A stretch of 64,000 nt of DNA, taken from NCBI RefSeq assembly GCF_000143105.1, contig NW_014040784.1, forward strand, positions 248,001-312,000. The letters run 5' to 3'. The first letter of the stretch is position 1. Each line of letters begins with the position of its first letter. A program made the translations under genes and the position numbers. This document shows, piece by piece, positions 33,134 through 45,537 of this stretch. The notes beneath the pieces are model-generated. The model did no database searches. It was not told the DNA's origin and was given only the letters and a program-made list of their open reading frames with translations. Source of the DNA: Grosmannia clavigera kw1407. Taxonomy: Eukaryota; Ascomycota; Sordariomycetes; Ophiostomatales; Ophiostomataceae.

Positions 33134-34389
33134 ATGACGCTCTCGGCCGAACAGCTTCACGTTTTGGAGATTGTCGAGAGGTGCTGCTCGGGCCTCTCCA
33201 TCCTCGGCATACTGATCATCATAATCACATTCTTCTCGTCAAAATACTTCCGGAACCCCATCGACCGCCTCATCCTAATCAATGCAGTTTACAACATCTT
33301 CGACGTCGCCGCAACCATGATCTCGCTTAGTGGACCTAGTGCAGGGGACCATTCAGCCTTATGCAGGTTCCAGGGGTTCTTGATGCAAATGTATGTACCT
33401 GCCTCTCGTTGATCGGAATGGTATCGTGACGTCACTAACGGCCCTCTTGGCAGGTTTCCACTAGCAGATGTACTTTGGACGCTTGCAATGGCTTGTGACG
33501 TCTTCTTGATTGTGTTTTACCAGTACGATCCCAAGGCTCTGCGGAAGCTCGAGCTCAAGTACATTGGTGGAATCACCATCATTACATTCATCCCGGCCTT
33601 TGTGTTTCTATTCGTCCACACTGCAGAAAAGGGCCACATGTATGGAAGTGTAACGGTGGGTGATCTTCTTGAAAGCCTGATGGCTACCTTTATGATTGGG
33701 GCTAATCTTGTCAGCTTTGGTGTGCCATCTCTCCACATTGGGTGATCTTCCGTATAATATTCTACTATGCATTCATCTGGTATGCCCCAACTATTCCGAT
33801 ACCGAGTTCCGTCTTCTGTTCCGACACCAATAATAGTTTTTGTTTTTACAGGCTCGCTATATTTATCGCCACGTTACTCTACTGCCTTGTCGGCTGGAAG
33901 ATAGTCAGCGGAAAGCGCGCGCTCAGGTCCATCGAAGTCGATCTTGTGCCCCTGGATACTCGCCTTGCCGAAAAGATTTACAAGAATGGCCATGACAGTG
34001 GCCACGAGCTGTTAAGCCTTGGGCCTGACCGCATTTCAAGATCACGCGACGGATCTGAATCGACGTATCAATTGCGTCCGCCCGAAAACTTCACTCCAAG
34101 CCGCAATTGGCAAGGCAGCCAGTCTGCTCTCTCGTTGAGGCAGTACATCCTTATGCCTGGGCTTTTCCTTGTCGTATTGCTGGCTATCTGGGTGGCCCCG
34201 ACAACAAACCGAATTGCGTCTTTCGTCAGACCGGATTACGTATCTTTTCCGCTTTATATCGCTGTTGGAGCTACGGGCTCACTCCGTGGCTTCTGGAATG
34301 GCGTTGTCTTCTTAGCCGTGGGTATGAGGTCACGGCAGAGCCAGAAGAACATTGAAGAGAAGATGCACCCGACCCGCCTGGTGTTCTAA
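33134..34389 (+). CDS. seven-transmembrane receptor, cAMP-receptor-like GPCR
   Basis: A G-protein-coupled receptor of the Dictyostelium cAMP-receptor/GPR-1-like fungal class, located in the plasma membrane. Four exons, 33134-33390, 33454-33655, 33715-33779 and 33852-34389 (introns 63, 59 and 72 bp), give 353 residues. Helix 1 is ILGILIIIITFF. Helices 2-4 lie in INAVYNIFDVAATM, FPLADVLWTLAMACDVF and ITIITFIPAFVFLF. The second intron joins GSVT to LWCAISPHWVIFR, the family's conserved Trp-Cys loop before helix 5. The third intron lies inside helix 5/6. The long third loop (about residues 210-265) is Ser/Arg-rich. The last two helices are LVVLLAIWVAPTTNRIAS and FPLYIAVGATGSLRGFWNG. The ligand is unknown. 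Confidence 0.9.
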
Positions 34390-34472
34390 CATATTATGAG
34401 TTGTTCGGCAACAGTGCCTCGACCTGTCTTATAGACGCCGAAATTGGGCCACCTACTACATATACAACAAGC

Positions 34473-36345
34473 CTAGACCTTTTCGCTCGCGCTCGTCACC
34501 TTTGACGGGTTCTCCTCAACCACCATCTCTGTAATTGTGGTTGGCTCCTCTCGCCAGAAGTTCTTGTTGCCCTTTGACAGGCGCACAAGCCAGGGAGGAA
34601 AGAATCCTCCTGGAATTCGATACGTCCATGGATCCTTGCTATCTTTGTCCTGAGGCACGATCCGGCCACCCGATACCCTCTCGATAATCCATACCAGGGT
34701 ATTGATCAGAATATAGGTGCAGACACCACCGATCAAACCGTTTGCGATCGAGTACGTAAATGGCATCAGGACGATACACAAGAAGGCGGGGATAGCATCG
34801 CCCATGTACCGCCAGTTGATTTCCGTAACAGCTTTCATCATCATAGATCCAACCAAAATAAGAACGCACCCAGTGGCCCAGGGAGGAATCGAGGCAAATA
34901 TGGGCGCGAAGAAGATGGAGATGAAGAAGCAGATGCCTGTAGTCATAGCTGTGAGCCCCGTCTTTCCACCTTCAGAGATACCAGCTCCGGACTCGACGAA
35001 AGCAGTCACGGGGGAGTTGCCCATGATCGAACCGATGGAAATTCCAATGGCATCAACCATGTACGCGAAAGAGGAGCCTTCGAAGTCCTGCGTGACGGGG
35101 TCGATCATGTCGGCAAACCGGGCCATGGAATACAGCGTACCCGTGCAGTCGAGGATGTCGACGTAGAGAAACGTAATGAGGGCGAGCCCGAACTGGCTAC
35201 CGTACTCGGAGATGTCCCACCTCTGGACGTTGAGTATCTGGCCGATCTTATGAAAGCTGACGACCTGGCGGAAGAAGCTGAACAAGTCGTCACCTTCTGG
35301 CGTATATGGAAAGTACGTGATCGCCGATGTCCGTGGCCATGAGATGATGCTGACAAGGGCGATTCCGGCGATGATGGCGCCCTTGACGCGATACATCATC
35401 AGAATGACCGTCAGGATGCCACCGCAGAAGATGCCGACCCACATCGCCGGATTGCGCATCTTGGCAGAGCTTGGGCACTGGCCTGACTCGTTAAGTAGCT
35501 CCTCGCGACATCCGGCGAGTGCTACCGGCGTATCAGTAGCTCCCACCATCAGGCCGATACCTTCGCTGTAGGTCAGGCCGATCAGGGTCAAGAAGAGGCC
35601 GATACCAGCGCTGGTGGCCAGCTTCAGGGATGCAGGAATGGCACGTGCCAGCCATTGGCGCATCCCAAAGAGAGCAAGTGCAAAGAAGATCCATCCCTCC
35701 ACGAAGATGGCCGTAAGGGCGACCTCGTAGGGGACATTGCCGGTGCCGTGATATCCCACAACGGTATAGGCAAAATAGGCATTGAGGCCCATGCCCGGCG
35801 CCAACGATACTGGACTGGCCCGGATGAAGTTCCGTTTGTCAGCAGGAAGACCGGATATCACACCGTCAGGACCGGGATTATCTCACAGATTGGCAAAGAG
35901 GCCCATACAAAAGGACGTGAGGGCCGAGATGGCAGCAGTGGACGTCACGAGGTCTCTCTTGATCTCGTTGACGCAGAGAGCGTAATCAACATCCGTGGAG
36001 CAACTGATGTCAACCGGGTCATTGCAGACGCATGTGCCTCCGGAGTCTGACACTACAGAGGCATTGACAGAGATGACGTAGGCCATGGCAAAGAAGGCAG
36101 CCAACCCAGAGCGGATTTCGGTAAAGAAGAACGAGTTTTTACGCTCCTTTGGCTATAGATATACTCGCGTTAGTTGTTACCCTTTTCCCAGAGATGCATG
36201 CCTACAAATCCCTTCGACTTTGGAGGCTGAAACAACGGCATTGCTCGATCGGGTGATTACATACGTGTCCGCAACCTTGCAGCCGAAACCACCTGCCTAC
36301 CGGGCTCGCGGCAACCCTCTGGTTGACAGTGTGTATCCAGCCCAT
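34473..36345 (-). CDS. azgA: AzgA-type adenine/guanine/hypoxanthine permease
   Basis: Plasma-membrane purine:proton symporter of the AzgA branch of the NCS2/NAT-like superfamily. Three exons, 36345-36265, 36152-35887 and 35814-34473 (introns 112 and 72 bp), give 562 residues, close to the family's usual length. The N-terminus MGWIHTVNQRVAASPVGRWF is recovered only by the first splice. Then come MAYVISVNASVVSDSGGTCV and, across the second junction, LFANLPVSLAPGMGLNAYF, the family signature. Later segments FLYVDILDCTGTLY and DAIGISIGSIMGNSPVTAFVE are the transport-site helices. Twelve or more hydrophobic segments are visible. The stop at 34473 is 83 bp from the convergent GPCR stop. Confidence 0.94.
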
Positions 36346-39300
36346 TTTATCGTGTTCCTTATTTGTCGCAGTAGTTTCGCAGAGTCTTCCTGGGCCTGGG
36401 ATAGGACGGTGACCTTTTCTGCACGATCTGTTGGTCGTTGGCGTGAAAACCGAGGCTAACGGGAGATGTTATATGGCAGTAGGTTACTGACCCTAGGGTT
36501 GCATCTGATGTGGTGCAAGCCAGACAAGGTTGGTCCGTCAATTTATTCCATTCACGATCAGATATGAGGACGTGACCATTCTTATCTCCTGCTGACAGCA
36601 TTCGATTATACAGAGTCTTGGCTTGATCTTGGCTTTTCTTGGCTCTGCCTTGGCGAGATAACGCGCGCCATACTATTTGACGAGCCGCAAAGTTTCGCCA
36701 CAAAAAAGGCGAAATGTTGTAGGACTGCGGTAGTGCAGTGTAGCCGTTTTCATTTTCGCTTCGGTCGGTACTACGAGTATGGAAGGTGTGAAATATACAC
36801 GACGCAATTGTTGATACTGGCGGAAGGTGTGCTAGCAACAAGCAGGGTTGTTATTTAGCGTGCTTGGTTTCGTACAGAGTACGCCAGGCCTGATGAAGTA
36901 TACAAAGAATCCAGCACGTCAGTGAATAATCTCTTGTCCTGCTTATGGGACACAGTACTTTTTATACTGGTCTCGTGACTCATCCCTGGCCTTTGCCGCT
37001 CGTTTTGCGTCTTCCCTAGGTCTGTGGTGTTTGTTCCACGTACGACAAAAAATTTGCATGAGCAGGGCAACTTCCTTGGTTGGCATTATAGCAGCTATGT
37101 GCAGTCCATGTCGCGTTTGTTTATGCCCTGTACTTGATCAATGGCGGTGCCCAAGGCTAGTAGTTCGGCGATGGAGAGAGAGCAACTGGATTTAGCAACA
37201 TAAATAAAGAACGTACTCAAGCATTTTTCCTTTTCCGACGCTATGCCACTGCATTTCATCGTGAACCCTATCCCAGATTCCTGCAAGGGACTGTTCGCTA
37301 TGCCGCTGAAGTCATGGGTACGTACCAAAGACACCAGGAGAATCCTGACTGGGGTGAAAAGCTAGGGAAATGCCCCCTGGCTGCATTAGTACGCGCAGAA
37401 GCGGCGACTTTAGGCTCGACAGCCTTTTCCCCCGGGACCGACCGCATCCGTCTGGTGCCACCGGCATAGTCCTCCATCATGAGGTGGTAGAAAGCATCGG
37501 GCCTCGGCAACGTCCACGCTCTCGAAATTGTGGTGTCCGTGTCAATTTTGTCTTGTCGAGAACAGACGCTTTTTCAGACAGAACTTATCGCGCTTTTTCA
37601 TGATTGGAATGTCAAAGATAGGGAAGGTCATACTTTGGGATTGTGCATTCCTTTAATTTTGCATGGCTGTTGTACTTCGTATCACTCTTTGTTTCGAAGC
37701 CTCGGTAAGCGCACTGACAAAATGCAAACGTGCATCTTCGTACCAGGTTCCCGGTGAGGTTCTTTATAGCCTTGGGCTGTTCATGGGTCCGTAATTTAGG
37801 TTGCCGGGAGGTTGGGTTGGTCCTTCTTTCACCCGATACATAGTTGGTTGCCTCTTTACTGCTGGTGATGTGTGTACTGCGTTTGGTGTGGTTCATTATT
37901 CTTGAACGCGGCTGAGCTTCAAGACATGCATGTATAATGCGACTGATTGATTACTCAAAAAATAGCGATTTATTCACGAATTGGGGTAGAGTCGGCGACT
38001 TAATACTAGAAGCTTTGTGTTCTTCGAAAATTTGCGATGCCCCAAGCCTGTGACCCGTATGGTAGATGCAACGCTTACCACGGGTGTAATATGGCCATAC
38101 AAGACAGGAGCTCGGTGCCGCTACCACAATACAGGGAAGTCAACCAACTAAGATCGACTTCCTGCGTTGCGGCTATCACAACTACCGCCTGTGTAGCCAT
38201 CATGTCGGCGTCAGATATGAAGAGGCGGATTGTAGATCAAAGGCTCGAAATTGTATTTTGCAAACTCATAATATATTCATGTCGCTTTCCGAGAGAGAGC
38301 ATGATGGTAACGTCATCTATTGCGACTGAAATTATATGCAGAGAGATCCACAGTGCCAGTATCATGCTTGCTGCCACCTGGCCGGCTTTACGCCAAGAGA
38401 TTATGGAGGGCCACAAAGATACCATGGCCAAAGCCCTGATGGGCATTCCGGAGCCGGAGAGACGGGGTGATACTACAGACAGAAGACAAATCACCTGGCA
38501 AAACGCCGCAAAACACAAGAGTATATTAGATCGGGCGACGAAAGTACAATAAAAAAACACAACCGAAATTTGCTCGTCACTGTTTGCTGGAAGTTGGGGC
38601 ATTACCAGCAGCGAAAGTAGGTCCTTCTTCGTCGATGTCCGGGCAACGTCGTCTCAGTATTTTGCTTTGCCTGCCAAACCCAAACAACATCTCTGTCATT
38701 GATTGGCTTGCGGACCCCCTCACTCGTAAAATGTAGGAAAAGCGTTATTATTTTTTCTTACATTTTTCACCTTCACCATCTATCATGTCGTAGGTTCCGG
38801 GCCGTTGATACGAGAGGTGTCTAAAGGGTGTAGATCATCCGGCGGAACATTTTCCGTGCGTGACCGAATTAGAGTAAGAAGCTAAACTAGCTAGAATATG
38901 GGGTTTCTTGTATAATACTCCTCCCACGCCATTCTTCCTCGAGGCTTGTCGGGTCGAAGAAACTTGAACTTCAATTGCTGTGAAGCCCGAAGCTTGGTGG
39001 AGCTCCACCTGCTGCTGAATCCACATTACTAGTCCAAAAGGGGACACTGCGGATCCACGCACCGGAGATAGGAAGGACTGCACAGACATAGCGACGGAGC
39101 TAAGCACACAGTGCGCCATGGAGGGCTGGAGCGATCTGCTGAACATGGCAAGAACGGGGGACGAAAAAGTCCTGAGACTTGGCATAGAGTCATGCCTCAA
39201 TGATATTGCTATGACTCTGCATTCTAAGACGGCGTCGGAGGCACGCGGCTCCGGGTGCGGCGCATGCTGACAGGGATTGTGAGCCACAGACACAGTGCAG

Positions 39301-39434
39301 TTCCACTTCGCGGCGCCGAAAGCGGGTGTGGTGCTCGGCTCCAGATAGCGGCGTCTTTTACGACCGCAGCCGCCCATTGCAAAGCCTAGGTTTTTTTTTT
39401 ATTTTTTTTTTTGGCGAAATTTGTCTGGACGGCT
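36346..39434. other. 3.1 kb gene-poor spacer
   Basis: Several short frames, up to 170 codons near 38037-38552, have no family features, splice logic or codon bias. A T-rich tract with a single interrupting A (39391-39412) lies just before the transporter gene. I see no RNA gene or transposon. It is unusually long compared with other spacers here. Confidence 0.5.
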
Positions 39435-41314
39435 ATGGCGCAGGCAGTAGCAACGGCCGTTTCGCCCGAGCTGCACGGCGTGTCGACGTCTTCACGACCC
39501 GTCGAGATGGCAGACTTGGAGAAAAACGAGATGGCAGAGGCGGCCAGTCGAGAAACAGAGGGGGCTGAGATCGGAGACAAGAAGACGGCAGACGGCAGCG
39601 ACGACGACATGGACGCCGGAGATGATGCCGACCCGAAGACAGTGCTGCCGTTTTCAAAGCTGCGCTGCGTGGCGCTCGTGGTGACAACAGCCAGCGCCGG
39701 TTTCCTCAACATTGTGTCACTGCAGTCGGCAGTGATCATCATGCCTACGATCAGCCGCGACCTCAACATTCCAGCCAGCCGGCAGCAGTGGGTACTGTCG
39801 TCGTACACGCTCGCCTTTGGCTGCTTCCTGCTGATCTGGGGCCGGGTGGCTGATCTGTACGGAAAGCGGCCCGTCTTCATTTTGGGCAGTGCCTTTGTGG
39901 TGGTCATCACGGCCATCAACCCGATTCTGCCCAACGAGATCGCTTTCGACCTGTTTCGAGGCCTACAGGGATTCGTGCGTCTCTCTCTCTCTCTCTCCCT
40001 CTTGTTGAGCCGGATCTGACCTCGCAGGGCGCTGCCGCCAACGTGCCCACGGCCATTGGCATTCTGGGCGTGACCTTTCCGCCGGGCAAGGCCAAGAACT
40101 ATGCGTTCAGCGCGTACGGTGAGTGTAGCCTCCGTCTCTGCCTCTGTCTGTCCCGCTGACCCTCCAGCTGCCGGTGCTCCTCTGGGCGGCGTCTTTGGCA
40201 ACGTCCTCTCGGGCCTGGTTGCCAGCTATGCCAGCTGGAAGTGGGTCTTCTGGGTGATCGCGATTCTGTCGGCGTTTATCACGGTGGCCGGCATCTTTGT
40301 CATTCCGGAGCTGCCGGAAACGCGCACGGCCGAGGAGCTGGCTGAGCTGTCGCTGCTGCATTCGGTCGACTGGATCGGTGGCGCGCTGATTACCGGCGGC
40401 CTGATCGCACTGCTCTTTTCCATGACCGAGGGCAACATTGTCGGCTGGTCGACGGCCTGGGTCATCGTGCTGATCCTGCTCGGGCTGCTGATGATCGCCG
40501 TCTTCATCGCCTGGGAGCTCTACCAGGAGAAGCATACGACCCGATCACCGCTGATCCGGCTCTCGCTCTTCCGCAACCGCCACTTCTCGGCTGCCGTGCT
40601 GATCATGTGCATTTTCTTTGGCATCTTCAACGACTTCTCCGTCTATGTCACCTACCTCTGGCAGGACTACCAGGGCTACAGCCCCATCCAGACCATGCTG
40701 CGCTTTCTTCCCGGTGCCGTCACCGGCACCACTGTCGCCATCATTGTCGCCCGCCTCATCTCACAAGTCCCCACCGTGCTCATCCTTGTCGCCGGTCAGC
40801 TGGCCACCTGTGTGGCCCTTATCCTGATGGCAGTGCCCCTCCCTGACAGCACCTCGTATTTCGCCTACGGCTTTTCAGCCATGGTGCTGGCCGTCGTTGG
40901 TGCTGACACTGCATGGCCGTGTCTGACTCTCTTCATGTCCAAGAGCTTGCCACCGGAGTGAGTCGTTTGCCTGCTCTCCCGTCCCTTTCTTTCAGTTGCT
41001 AAGTTATCAGACACCAAGCAATGGGTGGCGCTCTCATCAACGCCTCCGGCCAGATCGGTCGGGCCATCGGTCTCGCCATCACGACAGCCATCCAACTGAC
41101 CGTCGTGGCCCACGAACGCGGCGTACCAGTGCAGGATGTGGGTGCCGTCGTCAAGGGCGACCCGGCCTCGCTGCGGGGAATTCGCGTTGCTAACTGGTTC
41201 AACTTGGCCCTCGGTGGCTGCTGTGTCATCCTTTGTGCTGTGCTATTTCGTGGCACAGGCATTGTTGGCAAGATTCCCGTCCAGCGACAGCGACAGGGTG
41301 GTGTTTCCGCGTAG
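39435..41314 (+). CDS. MFS drug:H+ antiporter-type transporter (DHA2-like)
   Basis: A major facilitator superfamily exporter, probably in the plasma membrane. Four exons, 39435-39974, 40028-40118, 40168-40957 and 41011-41314 (introns 53, 49 and 53 bp), give 574 residues. A long acidic cytosolic N-terminus (about 70 residues) precedes helix 1. The motif A region is WGRVADLYGKRPVF. The central loop contains ELPETRTAEELAEL. Helix patterns fit 14 segments, as in DHA2 proteins. LPPEHQAMGGALINASGQIG spans the last intron and matches the conserved helix-11 region. The first intron contains a (CT)n run at about 39980-39997. The substrate is unknown. No biosynthetic genes lie next to it. Confidence 0.92.
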
Positions 41315-41642
41315 ACGGGCTTTAAATGGCGTTGCTATGAAGTTGCACAACTTAGACTAGAAACAAAGAATACATATTAGCAGCCTAAAGCGGCGAGAAC
41401 AATTTGTATCAGCTGTATGACTGCAGCCTCTGATTACCTAATGCGTCTAACCGGACTTCCCAAAATCATCACGTGCTGAAGGGGGCGCTCTCTGCCGTTC
41501 GTGCATATGCAAGGCAACCCACGAGCCACGCAATCTTCAGAGTTGCCTATGACCAGCAGTCCAAATCGCAGCTCCCAGCTGTCCGGAAAATCAACATTGC
41601 CACCTATTCTCAAGTTCTCATTCTGAGTTTTGGCTACTTATC
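41315..41642. other. intergenic, promoter of BTB-like gene
   Basis: 328 bp without a gene. It contains the 3' region of the transporter and the leader of the next gene. Confidence 0.5.
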
Positions 41643-42669
41643 ATGGAGACGACGCTTCATACGCTGGACCCCGATGGAGATGTCATTCTCGTTCTTCACA
41701 ACCCAAGCGCGCCATTTGCCGTCTGGAATGAGAGCGCTAAGCCTGATCTCGAACCTGAGCCTCAGAAAGAAAGGCCTGTAGCTGCCGACCTCGAACTCGA
41801 ACCTATCGCGGACATTCAATACCGAGTGTCTTCGAAACATCTGGCTCTGGCTTCTCAATATTTCAAGAGGATTTTGGCGGGGCCATGGATTGAGAACAAA
41901 CAGACCAGTGACGTGTGCCGCTACTTATCTGCAGATGGCTGGGACCCCGAGGCCCTGCTGCTTCTTATGAAGATCATCCACGGCCGGAATGGAAGCTTAC
42001 CCCGCGAAATTAGCCTCGAGTTGCTAGCAAAAATCGCTATCCTCGTAGACTATTATGACTGCTATGAGGCAGTTGCGATAATCGCGGGACTCTGGATCCG
42101 GGATCTGGAAAAGTCTAAGCCCAAAACGCTGTCCAGAGACCTTATTTTATGGATTGTTGTTGCTTGGGTATTTAGAGACCACACACTAAAGACAATTACG
42201 GGACTAGCCGTGCAGCATAGCAAAGGATTAATTCTGATGAAGGATCTACCAATTTCGAAAATACTAGGTACGTAGTTATCAATAATGTCCTGGATTGTGC
42301 TAACGAAGTTCAACAGACGCAGTGGAAACACGAAGGCAGGAATGTATCGATGAAATCATTACTGGGCTCTTTCGTTTGCTCGACAGATGTCGTGATGGCA
42401 CCCATGGGTGCTCGTTTGAATGCTCATCTATTCTTCTTGGTGCTCTCGAAAAGGAGATGCATCGGATTGGTATCTTCCTACCACGACCAGAGCCGCCATA
42501 TTCCGGTTTCGGTGTTACAGCGACATTGAAATTGGTTCGTAGTTTCAAATCCCCAAGCTGGTCTGTTGTAAATACAGGCTATTATCCCATGATCCACGAG
42601 TGCAGCCTTCAGAAAGAGATCCTGTCACTTGTTGATGATGTTGAGAAACTGGTGCTAAGTTTGGCTTGA
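41643..42669 (+). CDS. BTB/POZ-domain-like protein
   Basis: Two exons, 41643-42267 and 42317-42669, are joined over a 49-bp intron (GTACGT, branch GCTAAC, CAACAG) and give 325 residues. The first half has the fungal BTB pattern: VILVLHNPSAPFAVW strand, a charged spacer, YRVSSKHLALASQYFKRIL (the hallmark of BTB proteins that expose residues after homodimer strands), and WDPEALLLLMKIIHG. The second half is helical (VETRRQECIDEIITGLFRLL) and ends in helices with KEILSLVDDVEKLVLSLA. Fungi have many such proteins of unknown role; some act as Cullin-3 adaptors, which is inference here. It is the last host gene before the transposon block. Confidence 0.85.
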
Positions 42670-43270
42670 TGATGTCAAATCCAGGAGGTCGTTGAAATAA
42701 ACGTTGGGCCCTCTAGCGTCACGTGCAGGATACCTACACTTTACGTCCTTTGGACCGCCCGCCGACTCAATCGTGTTGGTACGCACTTGTCCTAGCCGAT
42801 AATTAAGTAAATTTTCGCACAAAAAATATCGGCGTCCTGCTCTACCAGTGCCATTTCGTTGATGCGCTACATCCCATCATTCCGCTTTTCAGTTTTGTCG
42901 CCGTCTGTGGTCCAGCCAATGTGGTCCAGCCGATGTTGTGGTCATAGCAGCAATCATACGCGATGAGTCATCTGAACTGTTATTGTCTCCTATTCTCATT
43001 CATGCATTAGGGGGGCGTGCTCTTTTATCGCCAGTCAACTATACCGTAGGCACATGAGTTTCTAAGGATGCAGGGGGGGGGCACTAGGGCCGATGTAGTG
43101 GAAGACGCAGGCACGGGGCTTTCTGTAGTCAGAGGACTAGTCGATGTCGGCGTGGTTTGAGTTCCAGTCGTCATGGTAGTGGCCGCTATGGCGGGATAGT
43201 TCCATGTTTCTTTGCTCAGAAGTTTCGGTATTCTCTCGTCGGAATTTGTTGCGCGACTTGTAGAGGATAT
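42670..43270. other. spacer between last host gene and transposon block
   Basis: No gene is seen. It includes a run of nine G at 43073-43081 and ends directly at the first LTR. Confidence 0.5.
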
Positions 43271-43523
43271 TGTCAAGCATTGGAATCCGCCACACTGTGG
43301 CCCTTCCGCCCTACTTGGCCGTACGGGCCTGTGATTGGTCAGAAGGCACAAAAGCAGGGCCTGGCACTAGTATTAATACGGACCCCCAGAAAGGTTGCGA
43401 TGTATCTATTTCTTCCTTAGTATATAACACTCTTTCGCCTACACTAGACCTTATTTAGCCTCCTGCTCCTTATAGTGCATTACGTTATATAACCGTCACG
43501 TATAGCCTCCTTTAACCTTTACA
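43271..43523 (+). mobile_element. solo-like LTR of a copia family (253 bp)
   Basis: It begins TGTCAAGCATT and ends TTTACA, and is the inverted near-copy of the 253-bp LTR at 44020-44272. No internal element sequence is attached on either side. The flanking 5-mers (GATAT and CAATG) do not match, so this is a solo or rearranged LTR. The CpG-containing stretches are preserved. Confidence 0.8.
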
Positions 43524-44019
43524 CAATGCTGTGCCTTATAGTTACGTGGTAAATAGTATATATATAGCTTAGCCCCTAGCGCTTATCAGATTCGTGCTTA
43601 CTTAGCATAAAGCGTTGGTTGTATTACTAAAGAGTAGAGGAGAAGATGCAGCTATTCTAGAGGGATAAAACTCTGCATAGGGTGGAGCCCTGATTGACCA
43701 ATCAGGGTTTAACCGTATGTCACATGACTTGTGATTACTTAACACCCTCCTAAGCACTGGCATCGTGATATGGTACCGAAAACACCCTCCTCTCTCTATA
43801 CAGTAACTTGCTTCGCCGCAGCCTTCCTTACTATGTAAAGGCATTCCTAAAAGTCGTAAACGTACTACTTAAACGGTGGTATTGGCTCGCATTTAGTCTA
43901 GGTGTTTTATTAGTACTAAGGTGTGCTTTTTAAACGTTAACCGCGGGAGCGGTTTTGTTATAATATCGGCTAACTAATTAGCTGTATTAATTCTAACTAT
44001 GCTTAAATAAGCGGCTTCT
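43524..44019 (-). mobile_element. second, older copia remnant: LTR start and RNase H tail
   Basis: On the minus strand the frame near 43940-44010 reads the end of a copia RNase H (LADIITKPLPR). It is followed by a purine-rich tract AGGAGGG and a probable LTR start TGTTAAGTAATC at 43744. The LTR region continues leftwards to the solo LTR at 43523. The right end is cut at 44019 by the LTR of another copia element. The sequence differs from the neighbouring copia family. Confidence 0.65.
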
Positions 44020-44272
44020 TGTGAAGGTTAAAGGAGGCTATACGTAGCGGTCATATAACGTAATGCACTATAAGGAGCAGGAGGCTAAATAGGGTCTAGT
44101 GTGGGCGAAAGAGTGTTGTGTACTAAGGAAGAAATAGATACATCGCGACCCTTCTAGGGATCCGTATTAATACTAGTGTCAGGCCCCGCTTTTGTGCCTT
44201 CTGACCAATTACAGGCCCGTACGGCCAAGTGGGGCGGAAGGGCCACAGTGTGGCGGATTCTAATGCTTGACA
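44020..44272 (-). mobile_element. 3' LTR of copia element (253 bp)
   Basis: On the minus strand it runs from TGTCAAGCATTAG at 44272 to TTCACA at 44020. It is preceded, in that orientation, by a polypurine tract AAGGGGAG at 44273-44280. Its length equals that of the copy at 43271-43523. Confidence 0.85.
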
Positions 44273-44935
44273 CTCCCCTTAAATACGCCATGTAGGCGCA
44301 CCGCAATGCACTGAAATCATCCTCGGCAGCCCTTTCACGGCTGCCAGCCCATCAAGCGAGGCAACAGCCTCTCGAACGCTGCCTTAGGCAGCGCCTTCGT
44401 CATAATATCAGCGATCTAATCCTTAGACTTTACGTACCGTACCGTTAACAAGCTGCTTAGTACGCTTTTACGAAAGTAGTGCCACTTAACGTTAAAGTGC
44501 TTTAAACGCTCTTTAAATTTAGGCTTCTTTATAATGCTAATCGCGGAGGTGTTGTCTACAAACATCTAGATGTCGGCTTAGAGGCCCATTTCAAGCATAA
44601 ATTGCTCGATCCAGCGGGCCTGCGTTGTTGCGTAGTAGGCGGCGCCGTATTTAGCTTTACAGGTAGAGGTGCTAACGGTTAAGAGCTTCTTAGCTCTCTA
44701 AAAGACCGGCCCTCCTAAAATCCTAAAGACGAAGCTGTATATAAAGTAACGATTAACTAAATCGTTAGCTTAGGACGCATTAACCTACCCTTTAACGCAA
44801 ATGTGCCCCTTTAAAGAGGGCTTCTAACGGCGGTAGACTATTGCGTAGTCCTCCTTGCCTTGTAGGTAGCGAAGCAATCGCTTAGCTAACTTGGCATGCG
44901 TTTCCCTAGGTAATTTTATTACCTTTAAGTGCTAG
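44273..44935 (-). mobile_element. Ty1/copia RNase H and RT tail fragment
   Basis: Minus-strand frame with copia signatures in order: AKRLLRYLQG, a degraded segment with YAIVYRR, VDNTSAISIIKKP, RLKHFNVKWHYFRK and IADIMTKALPKAAFERLLP, ending LMGWQP and a stop just before the polypurine tract. Stops within it are TAG/TAA, as expected from RIP. The element is truncated at 44935 by a gypsy LTR, so its RT, integrase, gag and 5' LTR are not here. Confidence 0.88.
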
Positions 44936-45219
44936 TGTAAAGGGCTAGTGTGCAATGCGTGGTTACAAAGGCTTAACTAGTTTGTACTGTTATATTAAGA
45001 CTTTAACTTAACGAACTATAGGAGATTAGTAGGCAAAGGCTTGCTAGCTTATACGTAGCTAGAAGATGCGGTGTAGCGCAAACCTAGTAGGGCGTAGCGT
45101 AGCTAAGTGGCTGTGCTAGTCCCGTGCAACGTGTTAAGATAGTTTGTTAAGTCCGCCGCTTAGTAAGCGACTAGTTGCCGAACCGGTGCGTAAGGACGCG
45201 TGTGTAGAATACCCTTACA
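44936..45219 (-). mobile_element. Gypsy-A LTR, copy 0 (284 bp)
   Basis: It runs from TGTAAAGGGCTAG to CCCTTACA as seen on the plus strand; on the minus strand it begins TGTAAGGG. A polypurine tract (GGAGGGGGGGATAG on the minus strand, 45220-45234) abuts it, so this is a 3' LTR of a minus-oriented element inserted in the copia fragment. Confidence 0.85.
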
Positions 45220-45537
45220 CTATCCCCCCCCTCCTTAGGTAACGCCCTTGTTAGCCTAGAGGTGCACACGCGGCAGCCACTTACTTATTAAAAAACCTCC
45301 CCTTATAAAGTTAGGAAAAAGAGTTAAGCGCTCTAGGTTATTAGCTGTCGCCGAGTGGTCGCGGACCGCTTGCTTATGCGACTACATTTAGGTAACGTAG
45401 AAGCGCATACGTACTGCTTAGTCTATAGCGGTAGTAAACGCTAGATCCTGCCTAATATATAGGTCGTCCTGTTTGTTAGAGCTCCTTAAAAGGCGTGTAG
45501 CTTAAATCTTAGTTAAGGAACGCTTAGGTTGCTGCTA
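45220..45537 (-). mobile_element. Gypsy-A copy 0, 3' internal stub
   Basis: 318 bp homologous to 45826-46145 of the next copy. It is interrupted at GTTGCTGC by the LTR at 45538, which shows that copy 1 landed in copy 0. Confidence 0.8.

Noticed and set aside
38037..38552. 171-codon plus-strand frame
   Set aside because: No recognisable motif, no splice context, odd composition, and it overlaps an equally long antisense frame.
39411..39434. An upstream non-ATG start for the MFS transporter
   Set aside because: The first in-frame ATG is at 39435; the preceding T/A tract is leader sequence.
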